NCBI GenBank assembly: GCA_043764135.1
Contig: JAYUKV010000146.1
Location: 1-24,838 of the forward strand
Direction of reading: 5' to 3'
Source: JAYUKV01 sp043764135
GTDB taxonomy: Bacteria; Patescibacteriota; JACMRA01
Length of the DNA: 24,838 bases
Shown here: one piece after another, positions 15,050-22,009 of the stretch
Layout of the letters: each line of letters begins with the position of its first letter
Position numbering within the stretch: position 1 is the first letter of the stretch
Program-made: the position numbers and the translations under genes
Notes under the pieces: generated by a model
The model's database searches: none
What the model was told of the DNA's origin: nothing
What the model saw: only the letters and a program-made list of their open reading frames with translations

Positions 15050-15083
15050 CCCTGTACATGGTAGTACAGGGCAGTGCTTACTG
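15050..15083 (-). terminator. tandem hairpins after the PIN toxin gene
   Basis: A perfect 8-bp stem CCCTGTAC/GTACAGGG (15050-15057 with 15064-15071) is followed by CAGT-GCTT-ACTG (15072-15083). It lies 67 bp past the toxin stop. The minus-strand T tract is weak, so it could also be part of a small RNA. Confidence 0.4.
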
Positions 15084-15150
15084 AGGGATCGTGTTTATTT
15101 ATTTAATATATTTTAAGATTTTGAAAGCTTAAAATATGAACATGTATTTT

Positions 15151-15648
15151 TTAGATCCCCATAACAGATCTTGCAAAAATACCTTGGTTGATCACCATAG
15201 TAGTCTGGTAAAAAACAGGATTGTTTTTTGAACCTCCCAAAGCTTCTATCAACCTAAAATCTCGGGTAATGAGATAGCTAGCATTGGTATATTTTGCTAA
15301 ATCTAACAGAAAAACATCTTTAGGGTCTTTTATTGCAAGTTTTTGATAAGATTGAAAATCTTGTTCACCCTCTAAATGAAAAACATTTAAAGGATGACAA
15401 ATCTCTACACTTTTCAAAGAAATAAACCTTTCAAGCAATTTGGTGGAATCTTCGTAAGAATAATTACCAGTGTTTTTGCCATCAATAGAAATCCTGAAAA
15501 AAACATTCAATATTTCTCGATATTGATGGGGCGAGATAATTACCCCAAAATTAAGAACACCGTAACTTAGAATTGATTGAGAGATTTCAGTACAGTGCAG
15601 AAAAGCAGAAAGATAAATATTTGTATCAAAGATTATTGGATTACTCAC
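15151..15648 (-). CDS. PIN-domain protein, probable VapC-type toxin
   Basis: 165 residues, somewhat longer than typical VapC (about 130). PIN fold acidic residues are in place: Asp8 (FDTNIYLSAF), Glu45 (YREILNVFF), Asp111 (DPKDVFLLDLAKY) and Asp130 (YLITRDFRLIEA). Such proteins are Mg-dependent ribonucleases, often cleaving tRNA or rRNA when freed from an antitoxin. The start is GTG 15648, directly after the TAA of the upstream small gene with no gap; GGAGAT lies 6 nt before the GTG, inside the upstream gene. This coupling and the small upstream partner support a toxin-antitoxin pair. Confidence 0.85.
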   Translation of the reverse strand: MSNPIIFDTNIYLSAFLHCTEISQSILSYGVLNFGVIISPHQYREILNVFFRISIDGKNTGNYSYEDSTKLLERFISLKSVEICHPLNVFHLEGEQDFQSYQKLAIKDPKDVFLLDLAKYTNASYLITRDFRLIEALGGSKNNPVFYQTTMVINQGIFARSVMGI

Positions 15649-15909
15649 TTAAATATCTCCAAGTAGAGTAAACTCTTGATCTAATTCATCTTCTGAAATT
15701 CCTCTAGCAGAAATTAAATCTTGTTTCATTGATTTGAAACAAGAGAATATATCATCAAGCTCTGTTTTAGTAGTAACTTTTTCATCAGCATCTTCTAATG
15801 CTTCTATAAAAATCTCAAGTCTGTCTTCCTTGGATACATCTCTAAGCTCTGGGCTTAAAAGAAAATCTCTCAATATGCAAACCAATCTTGATTTCTCAGA
15901 AGATAACAT
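15649..15909 (-). CDS. Probable antitoxin of the PIN toxin
   Basis: 86 residues, very acidic and helical (LSPELRDVSKEDRLEIFIEALEDADEKV; SEDELDQEFTLLGDI). No DNA-binding fold (AbrB, RHH, Phd) is recognised, so the antitoxin call rests on size, charge and its position immediately before and touching the PIN gene. The ATG is preceded by AGGA about 11 nt upstream. A good promoter lies at 15947-15975. It could be a new antitoxin family. Confidence 0.6.
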   Translation of the reverse strand: MLSSEKSRLVCILRDFLLSPELRDVSKEDRLEIFIEALEDADEKVTTKTELDDIFSCFKSMKQDLISARGISEDELDQEFTLLGDI

Positions 15910-15946
15910 TTTTCTACAATCCTATTTCTTGTTTGTTCTATTCATA

Positions 15947-15975
15947 AAAATAGCATAATTTATAATTTTTATCAA
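15947..15975 (-). promoter_or_regulatory. promoter of the toxin-antitoxin pair
   Basis: On the minus strand TTGATA (15975-15970), a 17-bp spacer ending in TGC (extended -10), then TATTTT (15952-15947). Leader of about 30 nt. Confidence 0.55.
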
Positions 15976-16510
15976 GTATGGGGAGTATTTTTACAGTCTA
16001 AATTCAGAATGTAAAAAATTTCATTCTAACTATATAATAATTCGGAATTCAGTAGACTCAATAATTCACAAAATTCTAGCGCCTTTAATCTATTGTAAAC
16101 AATTTAAATTGGAGCATTTTATATTATAAAATTTGATTTTAGTAATTATGAAAGCCGAATTAAGAAAAACCATTTTTTCTATTTTAATTAAAAAAGCTTA
16201 TGGATAATATAATACTTTTGTTAACGGAATGTTCCAAAAGTATGAAAAAATAAAGCCAGTATTGAACTGACTTCTTAATTAAATCAACAATTTTTAGAAA
16301 AAGAGTTGCTTAGTAGCTAAACAGGCTGTTAATATTTATTTTACTAACGCCACTATTCAAAGTTAAGCACTTTTCACTTCTTTAACATTTACTGAGTGAG
16401 GAGTATTTAGAAATTTTTCTTTTAACAAATTCTAAACTTAGCTTAGTAGTTTTAATCCTCAAAACTGTTATATAGTTTGTAAGCTCATTAGAATTAGAAG
16501 GGAATGGTTT
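15976..16510. other. 535-bp non-coding stretch
   Basis: Very AT-rich, with no open frame of useful length on either strand (a 19-codon ORF at 16148 is not convincing). It holds several palindromes: 16115-16131 (AT only) and 16212-16243 (ATACTTTTG/CAAAAGTAT, with a competing inner GGAA/TTCC). No clear promoter or known RNA seen. It could be the remains of a decayed gene. Confidence 0.5.
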
Positions 16511-17131
16511 TTAATTACATTTGCGGTAAATTGCGTAACCTTGACTAGATTTTTTAATACTAGGTTCATTAGCAACTGTAGTAGAATGATTCTTATCAAT
16601 AGCAAAATTTATTGCAATCACACTTCCTGCTTCATCTGTTACTGGAGCGCCTGAATCTCCTTGTCGAACATCTTTAGCAGGGTCAACAACATTGTATTTG
16701 GCAATGCAGCTATCAACTTCAGTAATTTCGATAGGAACCGAGACTTCTTTGTAGTCAACTATAATATTGATTGTTGCCCTTCCAAGTTGTGGTTTTGGAA
16801 ATTCAAGCTCTTGTTTTTTTGATTCAATATATGGTCGATCTAGAGAAACCAAGTCTTGTTGTGTCGAAGAAACAGAGCAATGTTTGGTTGAAATAAAATC
16901 ATAACCATATTTACTAATTGTAAATTGATGGCAGTTATCATCTTTAGTTAAAGAAGTTAGCTTGTATTCATTGATTCTATTGCTTGAGAATAATACCGGT
17001 TGCGCAATTGCAGAATTTATAGTAGATGCACTTGAATACGATCCTTGAACCTTTGTGGTAGGGATAATTGAAACAAAACCTAAAGCCAGCAGAGATGCGT
17101 TGAATATAAGAACAGATCGAACTTTTTTCAC
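16511..17131 (-). CDS. Secreted compact trypsin-like serine protease homologue (paralogue 1)
   Basis: 206 residues from GTG 17131. A TTG at 17146 is possible, but AAGG lies 8 nt before the GTG and the GTG opens directly into a signal peptide (MKKVRSVLIFNASLLALGFV). The mature part carries STKHC with His84 and Cys85 (the TAAHC box of S1 proteases), QDLVSLDRP (92-100) and RQGDSGAPV with Ser160. Cys67-Cys85 matches the C42-C58 disulfide of trypsin; Cys142 and Cys205 may form another. The His-to-Ser distance (76 residues) is much shorter than in trypsin (138), and the catalytic Asp is uncertain, since the best candidates lie only 9-14 residues after His. Paralogue of the adjacent 17313-17924 gene. 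Confidence 0.75.
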   Translation of the reverse strand: MKKVRSVLIFNASLLALGFVSIIPTTKVQGSYSSASTINSAIAQPVLFSSNRINEYKLTSLTKDDNCHQFTISKYGYDFISTKHCSVSSTQQDLVSLDRPYIESKKQELEFPKPQLGRATINIIVDYKEVSVPIEITEVDSCIAKYNVVDPAKDVRQGDSGAPVTDEAGSVIAINFAIDKNHSTTVANEPSIKKSSQGYAIYRKCN

Positions 17132-17290
17132 TAGAATTACCTTCAAATCTTCAAACTTAAACTAGTATTGATTACTAATTTTATTTAGTCAATCAAATTT
17201 AGACTGTTAGATTATCAAGTTATTAAATATTTTTACAAATCAATAAAAAATTAGTTTTTAATTTTTTAAAGGAAGTTAGATTGATAAATT

Positions 17291-17324
17291 ATAAAAAATA
17301 AAACCTTGTAAACTATTTACAAGG
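17291..17324 (-). terminator. terminator overlapping the end of protease paralogue 2
   Basis: CCTTGTAAA/TTTACAAGG (17304-17312 with 17316-17324) contains the TAG stop in its loop. On the minus strand a T-rich run (TTTTATTTTTT) follows. Confidence 0.75.
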
Positions 17325-17924
17325 CTTGTACACAAGATTACCATTATCAGCTCTTGATCTATTATCAGAAGCAGGGGGAAGATTAGGCACAGCTTGCCAA
17401 AACAAACCTACTACCATTTCTTTACCATTTTTCAATTGAGTGATTGGAGAGCCAGAATCACCACGAATAAGATAATAAAGCTTATCTACAGTATTGTTGT
17501 TAGAATTAGCTTTGTTTTGATCAATCTCAAAATATGCTGAACAATAACTCACTTCTTTGATATTAATTGGCATTTTGAGCGTATTACCGTTATTGGTTAC
17601 AGTTATAAAACCTTTACCAATCTGAGGTTTGGGTAAATATACAAACTCAAATGTATTAATATCAAATGGAGCGTCAAATGTTAATGCATTAGAATCATCA
17701 AAACAATGATAAGAAGAAAGATCAATCCCGCTGGATTGGGAATAAACGCAGTTGGGTCCGTTATAAACTTCATTGAGTTCAAGATGTTTGATCTTATCAA
17801 GATCTACATCAGCCGTTAATTGATTGTTAATCTTATCTTGAAGTTGAAAATCAAGCTTTAAGTTTTTAACGCCAACGTTGATTAAAACCGCAATAAAGAA
17901 TATACAAAAAATATTCTTAAACAT
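17313..17924 (-). CDS. Secreted compact trypsin-like serine protease homologue (paralogue 2)
   Basis: 203 residues from ATG 17924 (MFKNIFCIFFIAVLINVGV, signal peptide or anchor). An upstream TTG (17987) lies inside a likely -35 box and is rejected. It shares the plan of paralogue 1: SSYHC with His73, FDAP, the common YLPKPQIGK (PKPQLGR in the other), KEVSYC, and IRGDSGSPI with Ser157. All four Cys correspond (59, 74, 128, 202). Spacing His to Ser is 84 residues. Overall identity is low outside the motifs, so the duplication is old. The target is unknown; they may process surface proteins or substrates outside the cell. A hairpin terminator overlaps its stop. Confidence 0.75.
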   Translation of the reverse strand: MFKNIFCIFFIAVLINVGVKNLKLDFQLQDKINNQLTADVDLDKIKHLELNEVYNGPNCVYSQSSGIDLSSYHCFDDSNALTFDAPFDINTFEFVYLPKPQIGKGFITVTNNGNTLKMPINIKEVSYCSAYFEIDQNKANSNNNTVDKLYYLIRGDSGSPITQLKNGKEMVVGLFWQAVPNLPPASDNRSRADNGNLVYKPCK

Positions 17925-17958
17925 TTTACTCACTGACCAATAATCGGGGAATATTACT

Positions 17959-17987
17959 AACCTAGAATATATCCTACTTATCGTCAA
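17959..17987 (-). promoter_or_regulatory. putative promoter of protease paralogue 2
   Basis: TTGACG (17987-17982), 17-bp spacer, TAGGTT (17964-17959) on the minus strand. Its -35 lies back-to-back, 11 bp away, with the -35 of the divergent 18035 gene. Confidence 0.4.
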
Positions 17988-17998
17988 GCTTATATATT

Positions 17999-18027
17999 TT
18001 GACTATAATTTATATATTAGGTAAAAT
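17999..18027 (+). promoter_or_regulatory. promoter of a leaderless mRNA for the 18035 gene
   Basis: TTGACT (17999-18004), 17-bp spacer, TAAAAT (18022-18027). The expected start (about 18034-18035) coincides with the ATG at 18035. Confidence 0.65.
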
Positions 18028-18034
18028 ATAAAAT

Positions 18035-18547
18035 ATGAAAAAACTGATATCCGCATTACTACTTGGATTATTACTTGTAGGAGGGTTGAGTTTTGGATCA
18101 GAGGTATATGCACAAAAAGTGATTGAGGAAAAACTTACTCCAGCTTGCAAAACTGCTCTTAATTCCAAAATTTCACTCTTCAGCTCATTATCTGGATTAA
18201 TAAATCCTTCTGCAAATCTTCCTTTTGTACCTGCTCAATGTGCAGTAGATAAAGATGGGAGAACAACTGCAATACCTGTTCAATACTTTCCTTTTGTATT
18301 ACTTAATGTTTATAAATTTATGATCAGTTTATCGCTTTACATGTTTACTTTAGGTATAATTGCAATGGGTGTCATTATACAATTTAATGTATTGCAAGCA
18401 AATTACAACTACCAAGCAGAGATCAAAAAAAGATTCTCCCAAGGTATAAAAGGCTTTTTTACAGTACTTTTTGCTTACTTCATTGTATATATCGTACTAT
18501 GGATATTTAATGCAGATAAAATTTTATCAACTCCAATTGTCGGATAA
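18035..18547 (+). CDS. Membrane protein with signal peptide, probably secretion/pilus-related
   Basis: 170 residues. Signal peptide MKKLISALLLGLLLVGGLSFG with cleavage after VYA (residues 24-26), then a 60-residue external part with two Cys (38 and 69), then two membrane helices: about 90-116 (VYKFMISLSLYMFTLGIIAMGVII) and 138-158 (GFFTVLFAYFIVYIVLWIF), with a basic loop between (EIKKRFSQGIKG). The signal-peptide-plus-two-helix plan resembles VirB2/TrbC-like pilins, and the next gene, 21 bp away, is a clearer case. No family is certain on sequence alone. The promoter predicts a leaderless mRNA. Confidence 0.65.
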   Translation: MKKLISALLLGLLLVGGLSFGSEVYAQKVIEEKLTPACKTALNSKISLFSSLSGLINPSANLPFVPAQCAVDKDGRTTAIPVQYFPFVLLNVYKFMISLSLYMFTLGIIAMGVIIQFNVLQANYNYQAEIKKRFSQGIKGFFTVLFAYFIVYIVLWIFNADKILSTPIVG

Positions 18548-18568
18548 CATCAAATAATTAATTAATTT

Positions 18569-19255
18569 ATGAAAAAAATATTATTACTCCTTGCTTTTAG
18601 TTTAGCATTTATAACATTCTTATCTAGTGCTCAGGGCACAGGTATAACTCTTAATGATTTTAACCCTCTTAAAGGAGGAGGAATTACTTGTCTATACTCA
18701 ACAAGCAATATTAGCGCACCAACCGCAGCTGCTACTGCATGTAGACCAGAAAACGGACTTTTAAACCGAGTAGAAACTTTACTTTATTTATTAGCTCCAG
18801 CCTTTGCTGTTATTGGTACTATGATTGGTGGTTATAGGATTATGCAAGACGGTTACGATTCCAAAGGTAGTGGTATTAAAACGATAAAGGGCTCAATACT
18901 AGGATTTGTGATCGTACTGTCGGCATTCTTTATTAGAGATTTAGTGTTTAGAGTTGTAAATGGAGTATTGGTAACTCCAAGCGCAGATTATAGTAACGCT
19001 GGAGTAAAAGCGATTATAGATCTTTTAAACACTATCGCTTATCAAATATTAGTACCTATTGGGTCACCAATTGCAGTTGGTTTTATTATATTTGGAGGAT
19101 ATCAATTAATTACAGCTGGAGGAGATCCCAACCAAGTTAAAAAAGGTTTTGCTACAATTCAAAATGCTATCATCGGATTCTTAGTTATAATTTTTGCTGT
19201 AGTTCTTGTTTCTATCGCACAAAGATTAGCTGGTGCGTTTTTAAGAACAATATAA
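18569..19255 (+). CDS. Tandem VirB2/TrbC-like pilin-family membrane protein
   Basis: 228 residues. The signal peptide (MKKILLLLAFSLAFITFLSSAQG) is followed by two similar modules, each with two membrane helices around a Gly-rich turn: LLNRVETLLYLLAPAFAVIG...GGYRIMQDGYDSKGSGIKTIKG (about 65-107) and IIDLLNTIAYQILVPIGSPI...GGYQLITAGGDPNQVKKG (about 149-193). The second, with GGY..I.AGGDP..VKKG....NAIIGF, is the standard signature of pilin proteins of type IV secretion or conjugation-like machines in Gram-positive and CPR bacteria. An internal duplication is the simplest reading. It may form a pilus or a membrane channel part with the preceding gene and the PrgI-like protein. No Shine-Dalgarno site is seen. 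Confidence 0.8.
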   Translation: MKKILLLLAFSLAFITFLSSAQGTGITLNDFNPLKGGGITCLYSTSNISAPTAAATACRPENGLLNRVETLLYLLAPAFAVIGTMIGGYRIMQDGYDSKGSGIKTIKGSILGFVIVLSAFFIRDLVFRVVNGVLVTPSADYSNAGVKAIIDLLNTIAYQILVPIGSPIAVGFIIFGGYQLITAGGDPNQVKKGFATIQNAIIGFLVIIFAVVLVSIAQRLAGAFLRTI

Positions 19256-19390
19256 TTACACAAAACTTTTAAAATTTTAAAACTGTTAATAGTGCATCTA
19301 TTATTTGTCTATTTTATGAACAAAATTGACTATAAACTGTTAATATATTTTACTTGGTAAGTTGCAACCAATTGAATCTAGTCTAAAACT

Positions 19391-19930
19391 ATGAAAGTTT
19401 CTTTTGTTGGAATGAGTGGGTCTGGTAAATCTTCGATTGGTAAGTTGATTAATGAGCGCTTTAACTTACCTTACTTTAGTATGGGTAATGCTGTTAGAGA
19501 AATAATGTCTAATCTGGACCGAAAAAGTGATTTAGACATTGCAATACGGCAACATCTTGATTCTCAAAAATGGAAACCTTTACCAGATTCCTTAGCAGTA
19601 ACTTTATTCGAGTCAATTGTTGCAAGACAACAAAACTATATTATCGATGGATTTCCTAGATCAATAGATCAATACAATCCCGTTAATTTATTGATTGAAA
19701 AAGTAGTTTATTTTGATGTTGATTATCAAACTTCTTATGACCGTGTTATGAGAAGAAGAAGATCACAAGATAATCATGATAACTGGAAGTTAAGATTGGA
19801 ATATGATCAAAAACGCCTCCCTCCACTAATAGAACAACTACAATCCGAAGCAAAAATAATAATTGTAAACGCCCAAGACATCAAGTCTAATGTTTACAGG
19901 CAAATTGTTAATGAACTGAAAATTATTTAA
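19391..19930 (+). CDS. Adenylate-kinase-like nucleotide kinase
   Basis: 179 residues. The P-loop GMSGSGKSS (7-15) opens the protein. YFSMGNAVREIM (28-39) matches the NMP-binding start of adenylate kinases, DGFPRS (86-91) is their characteristic motif, and RRRRSQDNHDNWKLRL...LPPLIEQL (121-150) corresponds to the R....R.D...R...Y...PLI end, with the LID reduced to a short loop. Expected chemistry is phosphate transfer from ATP to a nucleoside monophosphate. It is shorter than canonical Adk (about 215) and may be a variant or an alternative NMP kinase. No Shine-Dalgarno site; TTGACT (19326) with TTTACT 17 bp on is a possible promoter. A terminator follows directly. Confidence 0.85.
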   Translation: MKVSFVGMSGSGKSSIGKLINERFNLPYFSMGNAVREIMSNLDRKSDLDIAIRQHLDSQKWKPLPDSLAVTLFESIVARQQNYIIDGFPRSIDQYNPVNLLIEKVVYFDVDYQTSYDRVMRRRRSQDNHDNWKLRLEYDQKRLPPLIEQLQSEAKIIIVNAQDIKSNVYRQIVNELKII

Positions 19931-19939
19931 AAATCAATC

Positions 19940-19964
19940 AATCACCAATTTGGTGATTATTTTT
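19940..19964 (+). terminator. Rho-independent terminator
   Basis: AATCACCA/TGGTGATT (19940-19947 with 19951-19958), 3-nt loop, then Ts at 19960-19964. Confidence 0.8.
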
Positions 19965-19983
19965 ATATTTTCGATTAAAAATT

Positions 19984-19999
19984 CGCCCAGTTCTGGGTG
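19984..19999 (-). terminator. hairpin after the 53-residue ORF
   Basis: CGCCCAG/CTGGGTG on the plus strand; on the minus strand a CCCA/TGGG stem with flanking pair is followed by AATTTTTAA. Weak but correctly placed, 14 bp past the stop of the small ORF. Confidence 0.4.
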
Positions 20000-20012
20000 A
20001 AATAATTCATCG

Positions 20013-20174
20013 CTAAATCCATTTTTTTAGAGATGCATTTAATTGACGACGTAATTTACGTCGAACAACAATCTTGTTTAAATGTCTAAAGCGATGATTA
20101 GAAATGTTACCTTGCCCAAGCTCAAACCATTGACGAGCTGGACGAGCATGATTTGAAAAACTATGGTAATTCAT
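20013..20174 (-). CDS. Small Arg-rich basic protein (53 residues)
   Basis: ATG 20174 to TAG 20013, 53 residues: MNYHSFSNHARPARQWFELG at the start, then HRFRHLNKIVVRRKLRRQ and LKKWI at the end. It has 8 Arg, 4 Lys, 4 His and one acidic residue, so it is strongly basic and could bind nucleic acid (inference). Base use is less AT-rich and CGT-rich compared with neighbours. A possible promoter (TTTACA at 20237-20232, 17 bp, AATTAT) gives a leader of about 30 nt, and a hairpin follows the stop. The 210 bp beyond (20175-20384) hold nothing else recognisable. It could be a real small gene or a fragment from transfer; no family recognised. Confidence 0.45.
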   Translation of the reverse strand: MNYHSFSNHARPARQWFELGQGNISNHRFRHLNKIVVRRKLRRQLNASLKKWI

Positions 20175-20384
20175 TTCAAATAAATCCAAATAACTTAGGA
20201 CGAACTAAATAATTGATAAAAACATAAATAATGTAAAGTATTTGAAAATTAATTTTTTTCTTTTTTTCAGTAAACAAAATATTTCAAACATTGTAACAAT
20301 TTGAAATCTATAAAATATTAAAAATAGTACATATTATCTCTTTTTAAATGCTTAATAATCAGGATATAAATCAAATATTTATGC

Positions 20385-20413
20385 TTGACATTACGTGAAA
20401 ATTAGGCAATAAT
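20385..20413 (+). promoter_or_regulatory. near-consensus promoter of the 20435 gene
   Basis: TTGACA (20385-20390), 17-bp spacer, AATAAT (20408-20413). Transcription start at about 20420, giving a 15-nt leader that still contains the Shine-Dalgarno GGAG. Confidence 0.75.
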
Positions 20414-20434
20414 TCTATTAAATATCTGGAGAAA

Positions 20435-21343
20435 ATGATGCAACTAAGCGTCTTTGAACAAAGTAGATTGCTACGAAGATTGGATTATAGAAACTATAAT
20501 CTTAAAGTTCATCCTGTATTCCAAGAGATCATAACCAATGCCCCCTACTTAAAGGTAGGAGATTATACTGGGGTAATCGATCTTGTTCAGAGTTGGATCA
20601 CACAAGAAGTGTTTCAATATTCACTTTTGGATGTTTTACTTCAACCTGAAATCAAGATTAATTATTCAAAATCAAAAGGATTGGTTATCAATGGTGCTAA
20701 TCATGCAATGGATTTAAAATACACTGGGGGGACTTGCTTTGCTCAAGCTTCCAAAGTAATATTTTTGTTGCAAATAATTTACCCTTGGATCGATGTAGCA
20801 TTCGCTAGCATTGATTCATGGGAAGGTGAAGGTAATCATTGTTTTGCTTATTTGGCACCAAATGGTTTTAAAACTACAGATGGTGATTTTATCAGCACAA
20901 ATAATTTTTTGGGCGATGATAAAAGAAATAAGAGAAATTTTAACCTAGTAACTTCCAATGATTTTCTTGTAATTGATACAGTTCTTGGAATTGCTGGACC
21001 CACTTCAATTCACACCAAATACAAAAAATGTGACTCCATCTGGTCATCATTAAATATTCGTGATGCCCAATGGGGCGCAGAATTATCAATTCCAAACCCT
21101 CACTCTGCATCATACTCTTACATATACTCAAATGGAGACTTTAACGAATGCTACATTGGTTTGGGCGTTAAATGCGAAGATAAACCAAAAGAACATCCTA
21201 TCTGGATTTTCAAAAATGGAGATATCTCGCGCATTTTTTCCTTCGATTCTGTTGAGTTCTTAGAGATTGTGAGAAATTTTGATAGGGCTGTTGCCGAAAA
21301 GATCATGATTATTCAAAACCGAGGATGGAGACCAATGGACTAA
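20435..21343 (+). CDS. Cys-His-Asp protein, transglutaminase/NAT-like fold (putative)
   Basis: 302 residues, soluble, no signal peptide. Three segments suggest a papain-fold transglutaminase or arylamine N-acetyltransferase-like triad: GGTCFAQASKVIFLL with Cys101 at the start of a helix, GNHCFAYLAPNG with His135, and FLVIDTVLG with Asp181. Spacing C-H 34 and H-D 46 suits that fold. The rest (PNPHSASYSYIYSNGD, KEHPIWIFKNGDISRIF) is beta-rich and not recognised. It may be a peptidase, amidase or acyltransferase; activity is inferred from the triad only. GGAG is 3 nt before ATG 20435 and 6 nt before the adjacent ATG 20438, so either could be used. A near-consensus promoter and short leader suggest strong, single-gene expression. 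Confidence 0.6.
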   Translation: MMQLSVFEQSRLLRRLDYRNYNLKVHPVFQEIITNAPYLKVGDYTGVIDLVQSWITQEVFQYSLLDVLLQPEIKINYSKSKGLVINGANHAMDLKYTGGTCFAQASKVIFLLQIIYPWIDVAFASIDSWEGEGNHCFAYLAPNGFKTTDGDFISTNNFLGDDKRNKRNFNLVTSNDFLVIDTVLGIAGPTSIHTKYKKCDSIWSSLNIRDAQWGAELSIPNPHSASYSYIYSNGDFNECYIGLGVKCEDKPKEHPIWIFKNGDISRIFSFDSVEFLEIVRNFDRAVAEKIMIIQNRGWRPMD

Positions 21344-21345
21344 TC

Positions 21346-21376
21346 AAAAAACCCTACTATTATTAAAATAGTAGGG
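21346..21376 (-). terminator. terminator of the 21454-21912 gene, between convergent genes
   Basis: A perfect 9-bp stem CCCTACTAT/ATAGTAGGG (21352-21360 with 21368-21376), 7-nt loop. On the minus strand it is followed by six Ts. The plus strand has no clear T run. Confidence 0.85.
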
Positions 21377-21453
21377 CCTAATTTAAATTAGAGTTATTAA
21401 CTTACTAAGTTAATTGTTGTAATATAAAAATATAACTCGTTTTAATAAACAAG

Positions 21454-21912
21454 TTAAAATTGTAGAATCTTAGCTCCAGCAACTGACAATACTGTTTTAA
21501 GATCTTGGAAACTGATTTCTAATACACTCTCTGAATGTGTTAAACTGACTTTGAGTGTTGTTCCATTGAATTGGTTCGAGAAGAATAGAACAGAAATAAT
21601 CGACCGGCAACTAGAATCAATAACATTTAAAGGTGATAATTGTTTCAATGGAATTGGGTAAATTGTCTCCATTATCATAGAATGAATTGGATAGGTATTT
21701 AAGGTAGTTAATTGATTAATTGTTTCTAATTGAGTTCTCTTACCTGCTGGTTCAATAACCATTATATATTCATGAATTGAAGTAGAATATACTACATAAA
21801 CATCGATAAAAAGGGATTCCATATTAGGTTCTACAGTCGTAGGTTGAATCTCCACTTCGGTCTGATTCTTCAACAATTTGAGCAAAAAATCCACTTCATC
21901 CCAACTATTCAT
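21454..21912 (-). CDS. Unknown protein
   Basis: 152 residues from ATG 21912, with GAGGGG 7 nt upstream. The N-terminal part is helical (WDEVDFLLKLLKNQTEVE), the remainder beta-rich with alternating hydrophobic strands (LFIDVYVVYSTSIHEYIMVIEP; RSIISVLFFSNQFNGTTLKVSL), suggesting a small alpha/beta domain. No signal peptide, no motif and no family recognised. Monocistronic, ending in a strong terminator shared with the convergent 20435 gene; 97 bp separate its start from gltX, which is divergent. Confidence 0.7.
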   Translation of the reverse strand: MNSWDEVDFLLKLLKNQTEVEIQPTTVEPNMESLFIDVYVVYSTSIHEYIMVIEPAGKRTQLETINQLTTLNTYPIHSMIMETIYPIPLKQLSPLNVIDSSCRSIISVLFFSNQFNGTTLKVSLTHSESVLEISFQDLKTVLSVAGAKILQF

Positions 21913-22009
21913 TTATTTCCCCTCTAACATCCAGACAATTAATATAATCACTCTAAGACATTTTCTCAAAATTTGCAAAAAATTTTAATCTAATCCATGT
22001 TAAGTTAAT

